Assembly (NCBI GenBank): GCA_937868765.1
Contig: CALMNL010000007.1
Span: 186,001 to 250,000 of the forward strand
Direction: 5' to 3'
DNA: 64,000 nt
From: an uncultured Desulfatitalea sp.
Lineage (GTDB): Bacteria; Desulfobacterota; Desulfobacteria; Desulfobacterales; Desulfosarcinaceae
The notes under the pieces were generated by a model. It worked only from the letters and a program-made list of their open reading frames with translations. It was not told where the DNA came from and did no database searches. How positions within the stretch are numbered: the first letter of the stretch is position 1; each line of letters begins with the position of its first letter. Below, in pieces: positions 46,981-55,362 of the stretch. Both the position numbers and the translations under genes were made by a program.

Positions 46981-48138
46981 ATGTCGACACGAACCAGCAA
47001 CACCGGCGTTCAGGAATATTTCAGCCAGGAGCAGGCGCGTCTGCGCCTGGCGGTAAGGGAGCTGATCAAGAAGGAAGTGATCCCCCATATCGATGAATGG
47101 GAAGAGGCCGGCGGTTTTCCGCGCTCTTTGTATGACCAGTTCGGAGAACTGGGCTTTTTGGGGGTCGGCTACCCGGAAGAGGTGGGCGGCAGCGGCGGTG
47201 ATCTTTTCGACCAGATCGCCATGGCCGAAGAAGTCATGCGGGCCGGCTCCGGCGGTTTCGCCGCCGGCATCGGCTCGTTGAACATCGCCCTGCCGCCCAT
47301 CGTCCGCAAAGGGACCGGCGAGCAGATTGAGCGGTTCGTCAAGCCGGTTCTGGCGGGAAAACGCATCGCGGCCCTGGGCATTACCGAACCGGGCGGCGGG
47401 TCGGATGTGGCCAATCTGCAGACCACCGCCGTGCGGGACGGCGACGGATATATCGTCAACGGCAGCAAGACCTTCATCACCAGCGGCGTGCGCGCCGACC
47501 AATTGACCTGCGCGGTGCGCACCGGAGGGCCCGGCGCCCATGGCATCAGCTTTCTGGTCATCGAGCGCGACACGCCCGGTTACGCGGTGGGCAAGAGCCT
47601 GAAAAAGACCGGGTGGTGGGCCTCGGACACGGCCGAGATCTTTTTCGACAACTGCCGGGTGCCGGCCGTTAACCTCATCGGTGCAGAGAACCAGGGTTTC
47701 TATACCATCATGGAGAATTTCCAGGCGGAGCGGTTGCAGTTGAGCGTCATGGCCAACATGACCGCTCAACTCGCCCTGGAGGAGGCGCAGCGCTATACCC
47801 GGGAGCGGCAGGCCTTCGGCAAGCCGCTCGCGGGGTTTCAGGTGACCCGCCACAAGCTGGCGGACATGGCCACCCTGGTGGAGGTCAGCCGGGAGTTCAC
47901 CTACCGCGTGGCCGCGAGGATCAACGCCGGCATCGACCAGGTCAAGGAGGTCTCCATGGCCAAGAACTTCGCCTGCAGTGTCGGCGACCGGGTCACCTAC
48001 GACGCGGTGCAGCTGTTCGGCGGATATGGCTACATGCGCGGCTGTCTGGTGGAACGGCTCTTCCGGGACAACCGGATTCTTTCCATCGGCGGCGGCACCA
48101 CCGAAATAATGAAAGAGATCATTTCCAAATTGATGTAG
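46981..48138 (+). CDS. Acyl-CoA dehydrogenase (second)
   Basis: A 385-residue FAD enzyme, a paralogue of the one 2.8 kb upstream. Shared blocks are ITEPGGGSDVANL, NGSKTFITSGVRAD, FGKPLAGFQ and YGGYGYMRG. Like its paralogue it lacks Glu at the medium-chain catalytic position (SIGGGTTEIM) and has a candidate base in FQAERLQL, as in isovaleryl-CoA dehydrogenase. The ATG follows AAAAGAGAG by five to six bases and is 16 bases after the ligase gene. It closes the operon. Two dehydrogenases could act at two oxidation steps or form a heteromer. Confidence 0.92.
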   Translation: MSTRTSNTGVQEYFSQEQARLRLAVRELIKKEVIPHIDEWEEAGGFPRSLYDQFGELGFLGVGYPEEVGGSGGDLFDQIAMAEEVMRAGSGGFAAGIGSLNIALPPIVRKGTGEQIERFVKPVLAGKRIAALGITEPGGGSDVANLQTTAVRDGDGYIVNGSKTFITSGVRADQLTCAVRTGGPGAHGISFLVIERDTPGYAVGKSLKKTGWWASDTAEIFFDNCRVPAVNLIGAENQGFYTIMENFQAERLQLSVMANMTAQLALEEAQRYTRERQAFGKPLAGFQVTRHKLADMATLVEVSREFTYRVAARINAGIDQVKEVSMAKNFACSVGDRVTYDAVQLFGGYGYMRGCLVERLFRDNRILSIGGGTTEIMKEIISKLM

Positions 48139-48612
48139 TCCGTGTCCATCCTCATCCACGGCCCGGGGTGGGTGCTGCCGGCAGGACCGGGCAGCTGGAC
48201 CATAGTACCTGTTTTTCCTGCTGGTGGGCCTCGCCCAAGCCGCCATCCAAAGTTCAGTGCGCAAATTATGGTGCAAATCATATTGAACGGGAAATTTTCA
48301 TACCCTGCGATCCCCTCGAATTCCGGAAAAAGTTAAAAATACAGATAGTTGTAAAGTGGCATGAGCGTTGCCTAAGAAACCGATTCAGAACTTTGCGTGA
48401 ATTAATTCTTCAAGCGGCGTTGACGCTTCTCCAATTGTGTTGAATTATATGTGAAATTCAAATTGTGCGGTGTCCGTAATTCTTCTGAAACAATTTCTTC
48501 AAATTCTACTTGACTCCTTATCGGAAGAAGAGCATATTCACGCGAAAATTGCTTGAAGAATAGCAAAGGCTTCGAAAAAACCAAATAATATCAAATAAAA
48601 AAAGATCAAAAA
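48139..48612. other. AT-rich intergenic region with long leader
   Basis: 474 bases without a credible gene, much richer in A and T than its flanks. It holds the sigma-54 promoter candidate at 48357-48372. If that is used, the glycosyltransferase message has a leader of about 230 bases. Within the leader, ATTCTTCAAGC (48405-48415) and GCTTGAAGAAT (48551-48561) form a perfect 11-bp inverted repeat with 135 bases between, which could fold the leader into one large loop. A smaller dyad, TTGAATT/AATTCAA, lies near 48440-48460. Confidence 0.5.
48357..48372 (+). promoter_or_regulatory. Sigma-54 promoter candidate of the glycosyltransferase gene
   Basis: TGGCATG (48357-48363) and TTGCC (48368-48372) with GG and GC ten bases apart; ten of twelve consensus positions match. 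The predicted start is near 48383. No sigma-54 activator is encoded beside it. Confidence 0.6.
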
Positions 48613-50034
48613 ATGGTACGATACTCCATTAAAGCGGACAGGTTGTATCCTTGGCTATTGCTGGTGTTCATTGCATCAGTTGTCGGGATGGTCGTTTGGC
48701 AATCTCTTTCCATGACCCACTCTTCCTCACATGCACTGCCATGGCTGCAGTTGATGCACAGCTATCTGGGCATGAGCCTGAGCTTCGTCGCCATGCTGAC
48801 CCTGGTGTGGCGCATCACATTCGCCATGCGGTACAAGGCGTATCCCCCCGTGCAAACGGCTTTTTTGCCCGATGTTTCGGTCATTATACCGGCCTTCAAC
48901 GAAGGCGCCCAGATCCTGGACACGGTGCGCAGCGTCATGGCCAGTCGCTATCCCGGTAAAAAGCTCCAGGTCATCTGCGTGGATGACGGATCGGCGGACG
49001 ACACGTGGCGCTGGATGGTCAAGGCGAACAAGCAGTTTCCCAAAAACGTGCATCTCATCCGTCAGCCGGTCAACAGCGGCAAGCGCCATGCGTTGATGGC
49101 CGGTTTCGCCCAAGCCACCGGCCAGGTATTCGTGACCATCGATTCCGATTCCGAGGTGTTGCCCGATACCCTGCGGCACCTGGTCAGTCCCTTTGTGGTC
49201 GATCCGCGTGTCGGGTCGGTGGCCGGCAACGTTCGGGTGTTGAACATGAAAGAGGGCGCCATCCCCAAGATGATGGACGTCTCTTTTACCAGTGCCTTCG
49301 ATTTCATCCGTGTAGGCCAGAGCGTCTATGGCGGCGTATTCTGTACCCCCGGCGCACTCTCCGCCTACCGGGCCGCAACCATAAAGCCGTTGCTGGCGGG
49401 CTGGTCGGTCCAGACCTTCATGGGCAACCCGGCCAATATCGGTGAAGACCGTGCCCTGACCAACCTGGTGATCGCTTCGGGCATGCGGGTGGTCTACCAG
49501 CGGGAAGCGGTGGTACTGACCAAGGTCCCGGTGAATTTTACCGGTTTGCGGCGGATGCTGACCCGCTGGGCGCGCAGCAACGTGCGCGAGAACCTCGTGA
49601 TGTTCGGATTTATTTTCGGCCACTTCCGCCCCAACGACAGTGGCAGCAACTGGGTACGGTTGTTCAGTCTGACCCAGATGATGCGCATGACCTTTACCGA
49701 AGCGTTCAAGTGCGCGGTCCTGGTCCAACTCTTTTTAGAGCCTTTGGGGACGCTGGTCGTGCTCGCCACGGGAGCCGTGCTCTCCGCCATCCTGCCTGCC
49801 GTCGTCTATTTTCTGCAGCATCGCAGCCTGTTCGGATTGAAATGGTCTCTGCCGTTCTCCTTTTACTGGCTCGCCAGCCTGTGGTGGATTCCCCTGTGGG
49901 GTGTCCTCACGGCCTCCCAATCGGGCTGGCTGACCCGGGGCGCACCGGCCAAGGCACCCCAGTTCCAGCCGGCGCCGGCCATGGCCGCCCCAGCCGGGGT
50001 CGCTCCATCCAACGTATCGGTTCGGGCAGCCTGA
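48613..50034 (+). CDS. Processive family 2 glycosyltransferase, hyaluronan/chitin-synthase-like
   Basis: A 473-residue inner-membrane enzyme that should polymerise an aminosugar or uronic-acid polysaccharide and export it. Two membrane helices (about 12-30 and 48-68) precede the GT2 domain. PDVSVIIPAFNEG and VDDGSADDTW bind the nucleotide sugar. TIDSDSEV holds the metal motif, and GEDRALT is the acceptor/catalytic motif. RRMLTRWARS stands where processive enzymes have QxxRW. Three or four C-terminal helices and an Ala/Pro-rich tail follow. No clear ribosome binding site precedes the ATG. A hairpin 37 bases after the stop codon may end the transcript. The product is likely an extracellular polysaccharide; its sugar is not predictable. 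Confidence 0.87.
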   Translation: MVRYSIKADRLYPWLLLVFIASVVGMVVWQSLSMTHSSSHALPWLQLMHSYLGMSLSFVAMLTLVWRITFAMRYKAYPPVQTAFLPDVSVIIPAFNEGAQILDTVRSVMASRYPGKKLQVICVDDGSADDTWRWMVKANKQFPKNVHLIRQPVNSGKRHALMAGFAQATGQVFVTIDSDSEVLPDTLRHLVSPFVVDPRVGSVAGNVRVLNMKEGAIPKMMDVSFTSAFDFIRVGQSVYGGVFCTPGALSAYRAATIKPLLAGWSVQTFMGNPANIGEDRALTNLVIASGMRVVYQREAVVLTKVPVNFTGLRRMLTRWARSNVRENLVMFGFIFGHFRPNDSGSNWVRLFSLTQMMRMTFTEAFKCAVLVQLFLEPLGTLVVLATGAVLSAILPAVVYFLQHRSLFGLKWSLPFSFYWLASLWWIPLWGVLTASQSGWLTRGAPAKAPQFQPAPAMAAPAGVAPSNVSVRAA

Positions 50035-50070
50035 CCCAGTTCCGGCGTTTAAGAAAATCGCGTCCTTCAA

Positions 50071-50106
50071 AGGGCGGTGAAGGGGAGAATTCCCACACCG
50101 CCCTTC
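50071..50106 (+). terminator. Hairpin after the glycosyltransferase gene
   Basis: AAGGGCGGTG (50071-50080) pairs perfectly with CACCGCCCTT (50097-50106), and the loop can close further through GGGA/TCCC. There is no T-run after it, so it may be a weak or Rho-assisted terminator or an mRNA 3' stabiliser. The rest of the gap to the next gene contains a sigma-54 promoter candidate. Confidence 0.5.
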
Positions 50107-50142
50107 ATGTCTCCAGGCCAAGTCAACCGCCCCTCGAATCTT

Positions 50143-50159
50143 TGGCCGACAATTTGCAT
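50143..50159 (+). promoter_or_regulatory. Sigma-54 promoter candidate of the CheX/SpoA-domain gene
   Basis: TTGGC (50143-50147) and TTTGCA (50154-50159) with GG (50145-50146) and GC (50157-50158) ten bases apart. Transcription would start near 50170, 167 bases before the ATG at 50337. Many flagellar genes use sigma-54, which fits the FliN-like domain of the product. Confidence 0.6.
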
Positions 50160-50336
50160 CATCCGCCTGTGGTTTGAACCCGTCCTTTTCAGGATCTCCT
50201 GCGGGCGCGCCGGTTCTGAACGAGCGATCGCCGGCGCAGCCGGAGGAAAACCGGAAAGGGGGGCGAAACCCGTCAATTTACTGACGATGGCAGAGAATTG
50301 CGCACAGCGCAGGCAGAGACCGGCAGGAACGGCACC

Positions 50337-51683
50337 ATGGAAAAAATCCGCATCACCGCAGTCGAAAAAAACATCAACAACTGCGTCATCGAGACCTTCG
50401 ATACCATGCTTTCCATGCCCATGGCCAAGGTGGGGATGGTCACCGACCCGGGACTCAATGAGCGGCGGTTGGTGAGTGCCGTGCATTTCGCCGGCGAGGT
50501 GGTCGGCACCATGAGCCTGCATGTGAGCCAGGAGTTCGCCACCCTGATCACCATCGGCATGCTGGGTATCGAAGAGGGCCAGATCGACAACGAGGAGGAG
50601 ATCAAGGACGTTCTCGGCGAACTGGCCAACATCATCAGCGGCAATTTACGCAGCGAGTTTCAGGACGGCGACCTGGCCTGTGTCATCTCCACCCCCTCGA
50701 TCACCCGCGGTTCGGATTTCAAGATCGAGCCCAGCAAAATGGGCGATCTGCACAAGTGGATTTTCAGGCACAAGAAACATGAGCTGATTGTCGAGATCAC
50801 ACTCAAGGAGGATCTGGGAGCCAAAGCTGAAATCGCCGGCATCGCCCAACTGGACAGCGTCGAGATCCAAGCCAAGATCAATTCGGTGGATATCCCCACC
50901 ACCGTGATCAATAGCGTCATCGATGTATTCTATACCATGCTTTCCATGGAAACCGAGAACATCCCCGAAGTACCCGAGGGATTCCGGGAAGATAAGCGCA
51001 CTGTCGGTACGGTCAGCTTTGCCGGCGATGTGCAGGGCTTATTCAACATCCAGGTGAACGATGACTTCGCCCGCACCATGACGGCCGCCATGCTGGGCAT
51101 CTCGGTGGACGAGATCGGCAGCGAAGAAGAGGTCTTCGATGTGCTGCGCGAGTTGAGCAACATCATCGGCGGCAATCTCAAATCCGCCTTCGTGGATGTG
51201 GGCCTCTCCTGCGTACTTTCCACTCCGGCCATCACCAACGGCCGCGATTTCCGAGTCGAATCGCTGAACATCATCAAGACCCAGCGGTTTCTGTTCTCCT
51301 GCGGCGGCAACACCATCATCGTGGATGCCGGGATCAAGCGGGACGATTTCGACGAATCCAGGCTGGCTGCCAAGACTTCCACCAGCAAAAGGAATGAAGC
51401 CGAGGAGGAGGCCGATGCGGAGTTGCGCAACCTGAGCCTGATCATGCAGATTCCCATCGAATTGACGGTGGAACTGGGCCGTACCAGCCGTCGCATCAAC
51501 GAGGTGCTCAAGCTGGGGCAGGGATCGGTGGTGGAACTGAGCCAGCTGGAGGGGGAGCCGGTGGATGTGCTGGTCAACGAGACCCTTATCGCCAAAGGCG
51601 AGGTGGTGGTCGATCGAGAGAAGTACGGGATCCGCATCGTCGAGGTAGTCAGCCGCAAGAAGCGGGTGGACAGCTTTCGGTGA
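50337..51683 (+). CDS. Two CheX-like domains fused to a FliN/SpoA domain
   Basis: A 448-residue soluble protein starting at 50337 (AGGA eight bases upstream). It has two similar halves, each of the CheC/CheX/FliY fold: DTMLSMPMAKVG...ELANIISGNLRSEF (motif near residue 95) and YTMLSMETENIP...ELSNIIGGNLKSAF (motif near 272). Both keep the ExxN pair that CheX-type phosphatases use on phospho-CheY. The last 75 residues are a SpoA/FliN domain (IPIELTVELGRTSRRINEVL, then PVDVLVNETLIAKGEVVV). FliY of Bacillus joins CheC-like and FliN-like domains, but I do not know this tandem-CheX form. No flagellar gene lies nearby. It may act at the flagellar switch or in another CheY-linked system. Confidence 0.8.
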   Translation: MEKIRITAVEKNINNCVIETFDTMLSMPMAKVGMVTDPGLNERRLVSAVHFAGEVVGTMSLHVSQEFATLITIGMLGIEEGQIDNEEEIKDVLGELANIISGNLRSEFQDGDLACVISTPSITRGSDFKIEPSKMGDLHKWIFRHKKHELIVEITLKEDLGAKAEIAGIAQLDSVEIQAKINSVDIPTTVINSVIDVFYTMLSMETENIPEVPEGFREDKRTVGTVSFAGDVQGLFNIQVNDDFARTMTAAMLGISVDEIGSEEEVFDVLRELSNIIGGNLKSAFVDVGLSCVLSTPAITNGRDFRVESLNIIKTQRFLFSCGGNTIIVDAGIKRDDFDESRLAAKTSTSKRNEAEEEADAELRNLSLIMQIPIELTVELGRTSRRINEVLKLGQGSVVELSQLEGEPVDVLVNETLIAKGEVVVDREKYGIRIVEVVSRKKRVDSFR

Positions 51684-51823
51684 AATCCCCGCGCGAACCG
51701 TTTCAGACTATTTCCGGCGCTTCTTCCAAAACCCATTGTGCAAGGCCTGCGCTTCGATTATGATCGGCGTTGGCGATTCTGGAGAACCATGACGTCGCCG
51801 TTCATGAGCATGGGTGGAAGCAA

Positions 51824-52126
51824 ATGGAAAAAGATAAAGTCATCTCCATCGAGTCTCTGGGCGGGCCGCTTTACAGCATGCTGCGCAATGTGCTGCGCAT
51901 GGTCCCCGAGCGGGACCAGAACGATGTGGCGTTGCAGCGACTGCTGGCGTTTCGCCTGCGCATCGATGGCGAAGGCGCCACCCGCGAATACCTGATGCGC
52001 ATGATCCGCGACATGATTCAATGCCGCTATACGGGGCGGCTCTATGACTTTTTGAAAAACGACAAGCTTTCCGGCGCTTGCAGCCCCCAGCCGCCGGCAC
52101 CCGGTGACCCCCCCGAAACCGCGTGA
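51824..52126 (+). CDS. Small protein of unknown function
   Basis: A 100-residue soluble protein that probably starts at the ATG at 51824 (MEKDKVISIESLGG), with GGTGGAAG upstream; an in-frame ATG at 51770 would add 18 residues of poor quality. It is mostly helical and charged, with no Cys cluster or membrane segment, and ends in a proline-rich tail. The first 70 residues (MLRNVLRMVPERDQNDVALQ, then REYLMRMIRDMI) look like a compact helical domain I cannot name. It sits 140 bases after the CheX/SpoA gene and convergent with the efflux permease gene. Confidence 0.6.
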   Translation: MEKDKVISIESLGGPLYSMLRNVLRMVPERDQNDVALQRLLAFRLRIDGEGATREYLMRMIRDMIQCRYTGRLYDFLKNDKLSGACSPQPPAPGDPPETA

Positions 52127-52147
52127 AGTAAAATTTGGAACCCGCCG

Positions 52148-53362
52148 CTACTCGTATCGCAGGGCCTCGATGGGATCGAGCTGCGCCGCCTTCTGGGCCG
52201 GCAGGTAGCCAAAGGCGATACCCACCGCGCCCGAGAAGAAGAAAGCCAGGGCCACGATACCCGGTTTGAAGATGAAGGGCACGCCGATGAGGCGGGCGCC
52301 GAGCACCGAGGCGCCCAGGCCCAGAAGAATTCCGAGGATTCCGCCGAAGGCGGCCAGCACCACGGCCTCCACCAGGAATTGCAGCAGGACCTCTTCGCGC
52401 ATGGCACCGATGGCCAGGCGGGTGCCGATCTCCCGGGTGCGCTCGGTGACCGAGACCATCATGGTGTTCATGATGCCGATGCCGCCCACCAGCAGGCTGA
52501 CACCGGCCACGGCGCTGAGCAGGGCGGTCATGATGGTGGTGGTGCTGGTGAAGGTATCGATGATCTCTTTCATGTCGCGGACATGGAAATCGTCATCCTG
52601 GCCGGCCTTGATCATGCGGCGTTCGCGCATGAGACCTTCGATGTCGGTTTTGACGGCCTGGGTGGAGACTCCCGGTTCCACCGAGACGATGATATTGCGC
52701 ACGTCGGTGTTGCCGGCGATGCGGCGCTGAAAGGTGCGCAAGGGGATCACGATCACGTCGTCCTGATCCTGACCGAAGGTGGAGGCCCCTTTGGATTGAA
52801 GGGTGCCGACCACCTTGAAGGAAATCTTGCCCACCCGCATCGCCTTGCCGATGGGAGAGACCGTTCCGAAAAGCTCTTTCTGCACGGTCTGCCCCAGGAC
52901 GCAGACGCTCTTGCCGGCTTTGAGTTCGGCGTCGTTGAAGAAGCGCCCGTCGGCCAGTTGCCAGCCTTGCACCGTGAAGTAGGCGTTGGTCACGCCGCTG
53001 ATGGTGGTGGAACGGTTGGCGCTGCCCAGGATGGCCTGGCCGGCGGTGTCGGCCGTGGGCGCCACAGCCCGCAATCCGGCCACGCTGTTTTCGATGGCCC
53101 TGGCGTCGGCCAGTTCGAAGGGCTTCGATGCGGCCCGCACGCCGCCCGGCCCGTGGGGGCCCAATCCCGGCCGTACATACAGGATGTCGCTGCCCAGCTT
53201 GGAGATGTCCTGGGTCACCTTGACCGTGGCGCCGCTGCCCAGGGTGACCATGATGATTACGGCCCCCACGCCGATGACGATTCCCAGCATGGTGAGCGAC
53301 GAGCGCAGCGCATTGCGCAGGATGGTGCGCTGGGCCAGCAGGTAGATTTCCCACAAAATCAT
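52148..53362 (-). CDS. MacB-type ABC transporter permease
   Basis: A 404-residue FtsX-family inner-membrane protein. A first membrane helix (SLTMLGIVIGVGAVIIMV) is followed by a 220-residue periplasmic MacB domain. Three C-terminal helices follow, with VSLLVGGIGIMNTMMVSVTERTREIGTR split across the second. In MacB the ATPase is fused; here it is the separate gene upstream, overlapping by four bases. With the adaptor and outer-membrane factor it forms a tripartite pump that moves substrates from the periplasm outward. Last gene of the four-gene efflux operon. Confidence 0.92.
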   Translation of the reverse strand: MILWEIYLLAQRTILRNALRSSLTMLGIVIGVGAVIIMVTLGSGATVKVTQDISKLGSDILYVRPGLGPHGPGGVRAASKPFELADARAIENSVAGLRAVAPTADTAGQAILGSANRSTTISGVTNAYFTVQGWQLADGRFFNDAELKAGKSVCVLGQTVQKELFGTVSPIGKAMRVGKISFKVVGTLQSKGASTFGQDQDDVIVIPLRTFQRRIAGNTDVRNIIVSVEPGVSTQAVKTDIEGLMRERRMIKAGQDDDFHVRDMKEIIDTFTSTTTIMTALLSAVAGVSLLVGGIGIMNTMMVSVTERTREIGTRLAIGAMREEVLLQFLVEAVVLAAFGGILGILLGLGASVLGARLIGVPFIFKPGIVALAFFFSGAVGIAFGYLPAQKAAQLDPIEALRYE

Positions 53363-54060
53363 TGTATCGCCTCGATAATGCCATCCCGGAACTGGATCTG
53401 ACGGTGGGCGTAGGCCGCCATGTCGGGCTCATGGGTCACCATGACGATGGTGATGCCCTGCCGCTGATTGAACTCCACCAGCATCTCCATCACCTCTTTG
53501 CTGCGCGCCGAGTCCAGGTTGCCGGTGGGTTCGTCGGCCAGAAGGACTTTGGGCCGGCCCACCAGGGCCCGGGCGATGGCCACCCGCTGCTGCTGGCCGC
53601 CGGACAGCTCGCTGGGCGTGTGATCGGCCCAGTCGGCCAGGCCGACATCGGCCAGGGCCCGCATGGCCAGTTCTCGCCGCTTTCTGGCCGTCATGCGGCG
53701 GTATATCAAGGGCAGCTCGACGTTTTCCAGGGCCGAGGTGCGGTTGAGCAGGTTGAAGCCCTGGAAGATGAAACCCAGGAAGTTGCGGCGCAGCACCGCA
53801 CGCTGGTCCAGCGAGAGATGCTCCACCTGGACATCGGCGAAACGATAACTGCCCTGGCTGGGGGAATCCAGGCAGCCCAGGATGTTCAAGCAGGTGGATT
53901 TTCCCGATCCGCTGGGGCCCATCATGGCCACGAATTCGCCCTGGCGGATGGTCAGGTCGATGCCGTCCAGGGCGCGTACCGTGGCCTGGCCTTCGCCGTA
54001 AATCTTGGTGACGCCCCGCAGCTCGATCAGATCTTCGCCTCTGGCGGCGGTTGCGATCAT
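53359..54060 (-). CDS. MacB/LolD-type ABC transporter ATPase
   Basis: A 233-residue ATPase that drives the mechanotransmission pump. Walker A is GPSGSGKST, the signature is [14 protein letters not shown], Walker B is [13 protein letters not shown], and the His switch is MVTHEPD, so all catalytic residues are present. It overlaps the permease gene by four bases and follows the adaptor gene by four bases, a tightly coupled operon. Confidence 0.95.
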   Translation of the reverse strand: MIATAARGEDLIELRGVTKIYGEGQATVRALDGIDLTIRQGEFVAMMGPSGSGKSTCLNILGCLDSPSQGSYRFADVQVEHLSLDQRAVLRRNFLGFIFQGFNLLNRTSALENVELPLIYRRMTARKRRELAMRALADVGLADWADHTPSELSGGQQQRVAIARALVGRPKVLLADEPTGNLDSARSKEVMEMLVEFNQRQGITIVMVTHEPDMAAYAHRQIQFRDGIIEAIQ

Positions 54061-54064
54061 GGGA

Positions 54065-55357
54065 TCATTCCTTGGGGGTGACGGTATAGAGGATCACCGG
54101 CATACCCACTTTCAAATCCGGGGAGGTCACGGCGGTGATGGCGCCATCCGTGGCTTCCACCGTCACGGTCACCGCTTCCGGACGGTTCTCCTTGAGGATC
54201 CAAATCCTGGCCTGCTTGGTCTTGTCCGGACTCTCATCGTCGGCAGACCGGCTGGGCCGCGAAAAGCGCGGGCGCGGCATCAGGGCGCTGACCAGCCCCC
54301 CTTCGCGCTTGGGCTTTTCGGTGCGCTGAACCGGCGTGAAACGCAGGGCCGTATTGGGCACGAGCAGCGCCTTTTCGATGGTCAGCACATTGATGGTCGC
54401 CGTGGCGGTCATGCCCGGACGCAACAGCAGATCGGGGTTCTCCACTTGCAGCACGCTCTTGTAGGTCACGACCCCCTCGGTGGTCTGGGCCCCGTACCGC
54501 ACCTGGGTGATCTGCGCCGCAAAGTTGCGGTCCGGATAGGCGTCTACGGTAAAGGAGGCCGATTGCCCCGGCTGGATCTGGCCCACGTCGGCTTCGTCCA
54601 CATCCACCTGCAGCTCCATATGGCGCAGGTCTTCGGCCAGGGTGAAGAGCACCGGCGCCTGCAGTGAAGCCGCCACGGTCTGACCGACCTCCACATCCCG
54701 GCTCAAGACGATGCCGTTGATGGGCGAGTAGATCACGGTCTTCCCGAGGTCGGCTTCGTCGGATTGCAGGGTCGCCTGGGCTTTCTCGATGGCCGCCACG
54801 GCGGCGTCCACGGCCGCGATGGCCCGCTCCAGATCGGCCTCGGTCTGCTCCAGGTCTTCCTGGGAGGGCAGTTTGTTCTCGGTCAGCGCCCGGGTCTTGC
54901 GCTGGCGGGCCAGCTTCTTTTCCTGGGCCTGGCGGGTGGCCAGGGCTTCCTTGTAACTGGCCTTGGCCGAGGCCAGTTCAGCCTTGGAGCGGGCCACCGC
55001 GGCCCGGTACTTGGAGTCGTCCAGGTAGGCCAGGGGCTGGCCTTTCTGGATGGTATCGTTGTAGTCGGCCCTCAGGGAAACGATGATGCCCGACAGCTCG
55101 CTGCCCACCTGCACCTGATTGGTGGCCTGCAGGTTGCCGGTGGCCACCACCGTGAGCATCAAGTCCCCCCGGCGCACCGGCTGGGTGTGGTAGTCGACGG
55201 TGCCGTTGCGGCCGCCGAGGCTCCAGGCGAAAAGCACGGCGGTTATGATCGACGCCACGCCTGCCCCGGCGGCCCAGCGGATCAGACGCCTGCGCCGGCC
55301 GGCGGCAGCCACCCGGGTCATGGTTTCACTCACCGAAATTTCTGATTTCTCCAACAT
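54065..55357 (-). CDS. MacA-type periplasmic adaptor protein
   Basis: A 430-residue membrane-fusion protein starting at 55357 (MLEKSEISVSE). A single N-terminal membrane anchor (about residues 27-48, GVASIITAVLFAWSL) leads into the lipoyl domain halves (GRNGTVDYHTQPVRRGD and YSPINGIVLSRDVEVGQTV). These flank a long coiled-coil hairpin (about 105-200). Beta-barrel and membrane-proximal domains follow. The adaptor links the permease to the outer-membrane channel. The open frame extends upstream through the neighbouring gene, an effect of high GC, and is not used. The loop near residue 360 is unusually long, charged and Ser/Pro-rich. Confidence 0.92.
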   Translation of the reverse strand: MLEKSEISVSETMTRVAAAGRRRRLIRWAAGAGVASIITAVLFAWSLGGRNGTVDYHTQPVRRGDLMLTVVATGNLQATNQVQVGSELSGIIVSLRADYNDTIQKGQPLAYLDDSKYRAAVARSKAELASAKASYKEALATRQAQEKKLARQRKTRALTENKLPSQEDLEQTEADLERAIAAVDAAVAAIEKAQATLQSDEADLGKTVIYSPINGIVLSRDVEVGQTVAASLQAPVLFTLAEDLRHMELQVDVDEADVGQIQPGQSASFTVDAYPDRNFAAQITQVRYGAQTTEGVVTYKSVLQVENPDLLLRPGMTATATINVLTIEKALLVPNTALRFTPVQRTEKPKREGGLVSALMPRPRFSRPSRSADDESPDKTKQARIWILKENRPEAVTVTVEATDGAITAVTSPDLKVGMPVILYTVTPKE

Positions 55358-55362
55358 AGGCC

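Noticed and set aside
48402-48584. 60-codon frame on the minus strand
   Set aside because: AT-rich chance frame inside the leader of the glycosyltransferase gene.
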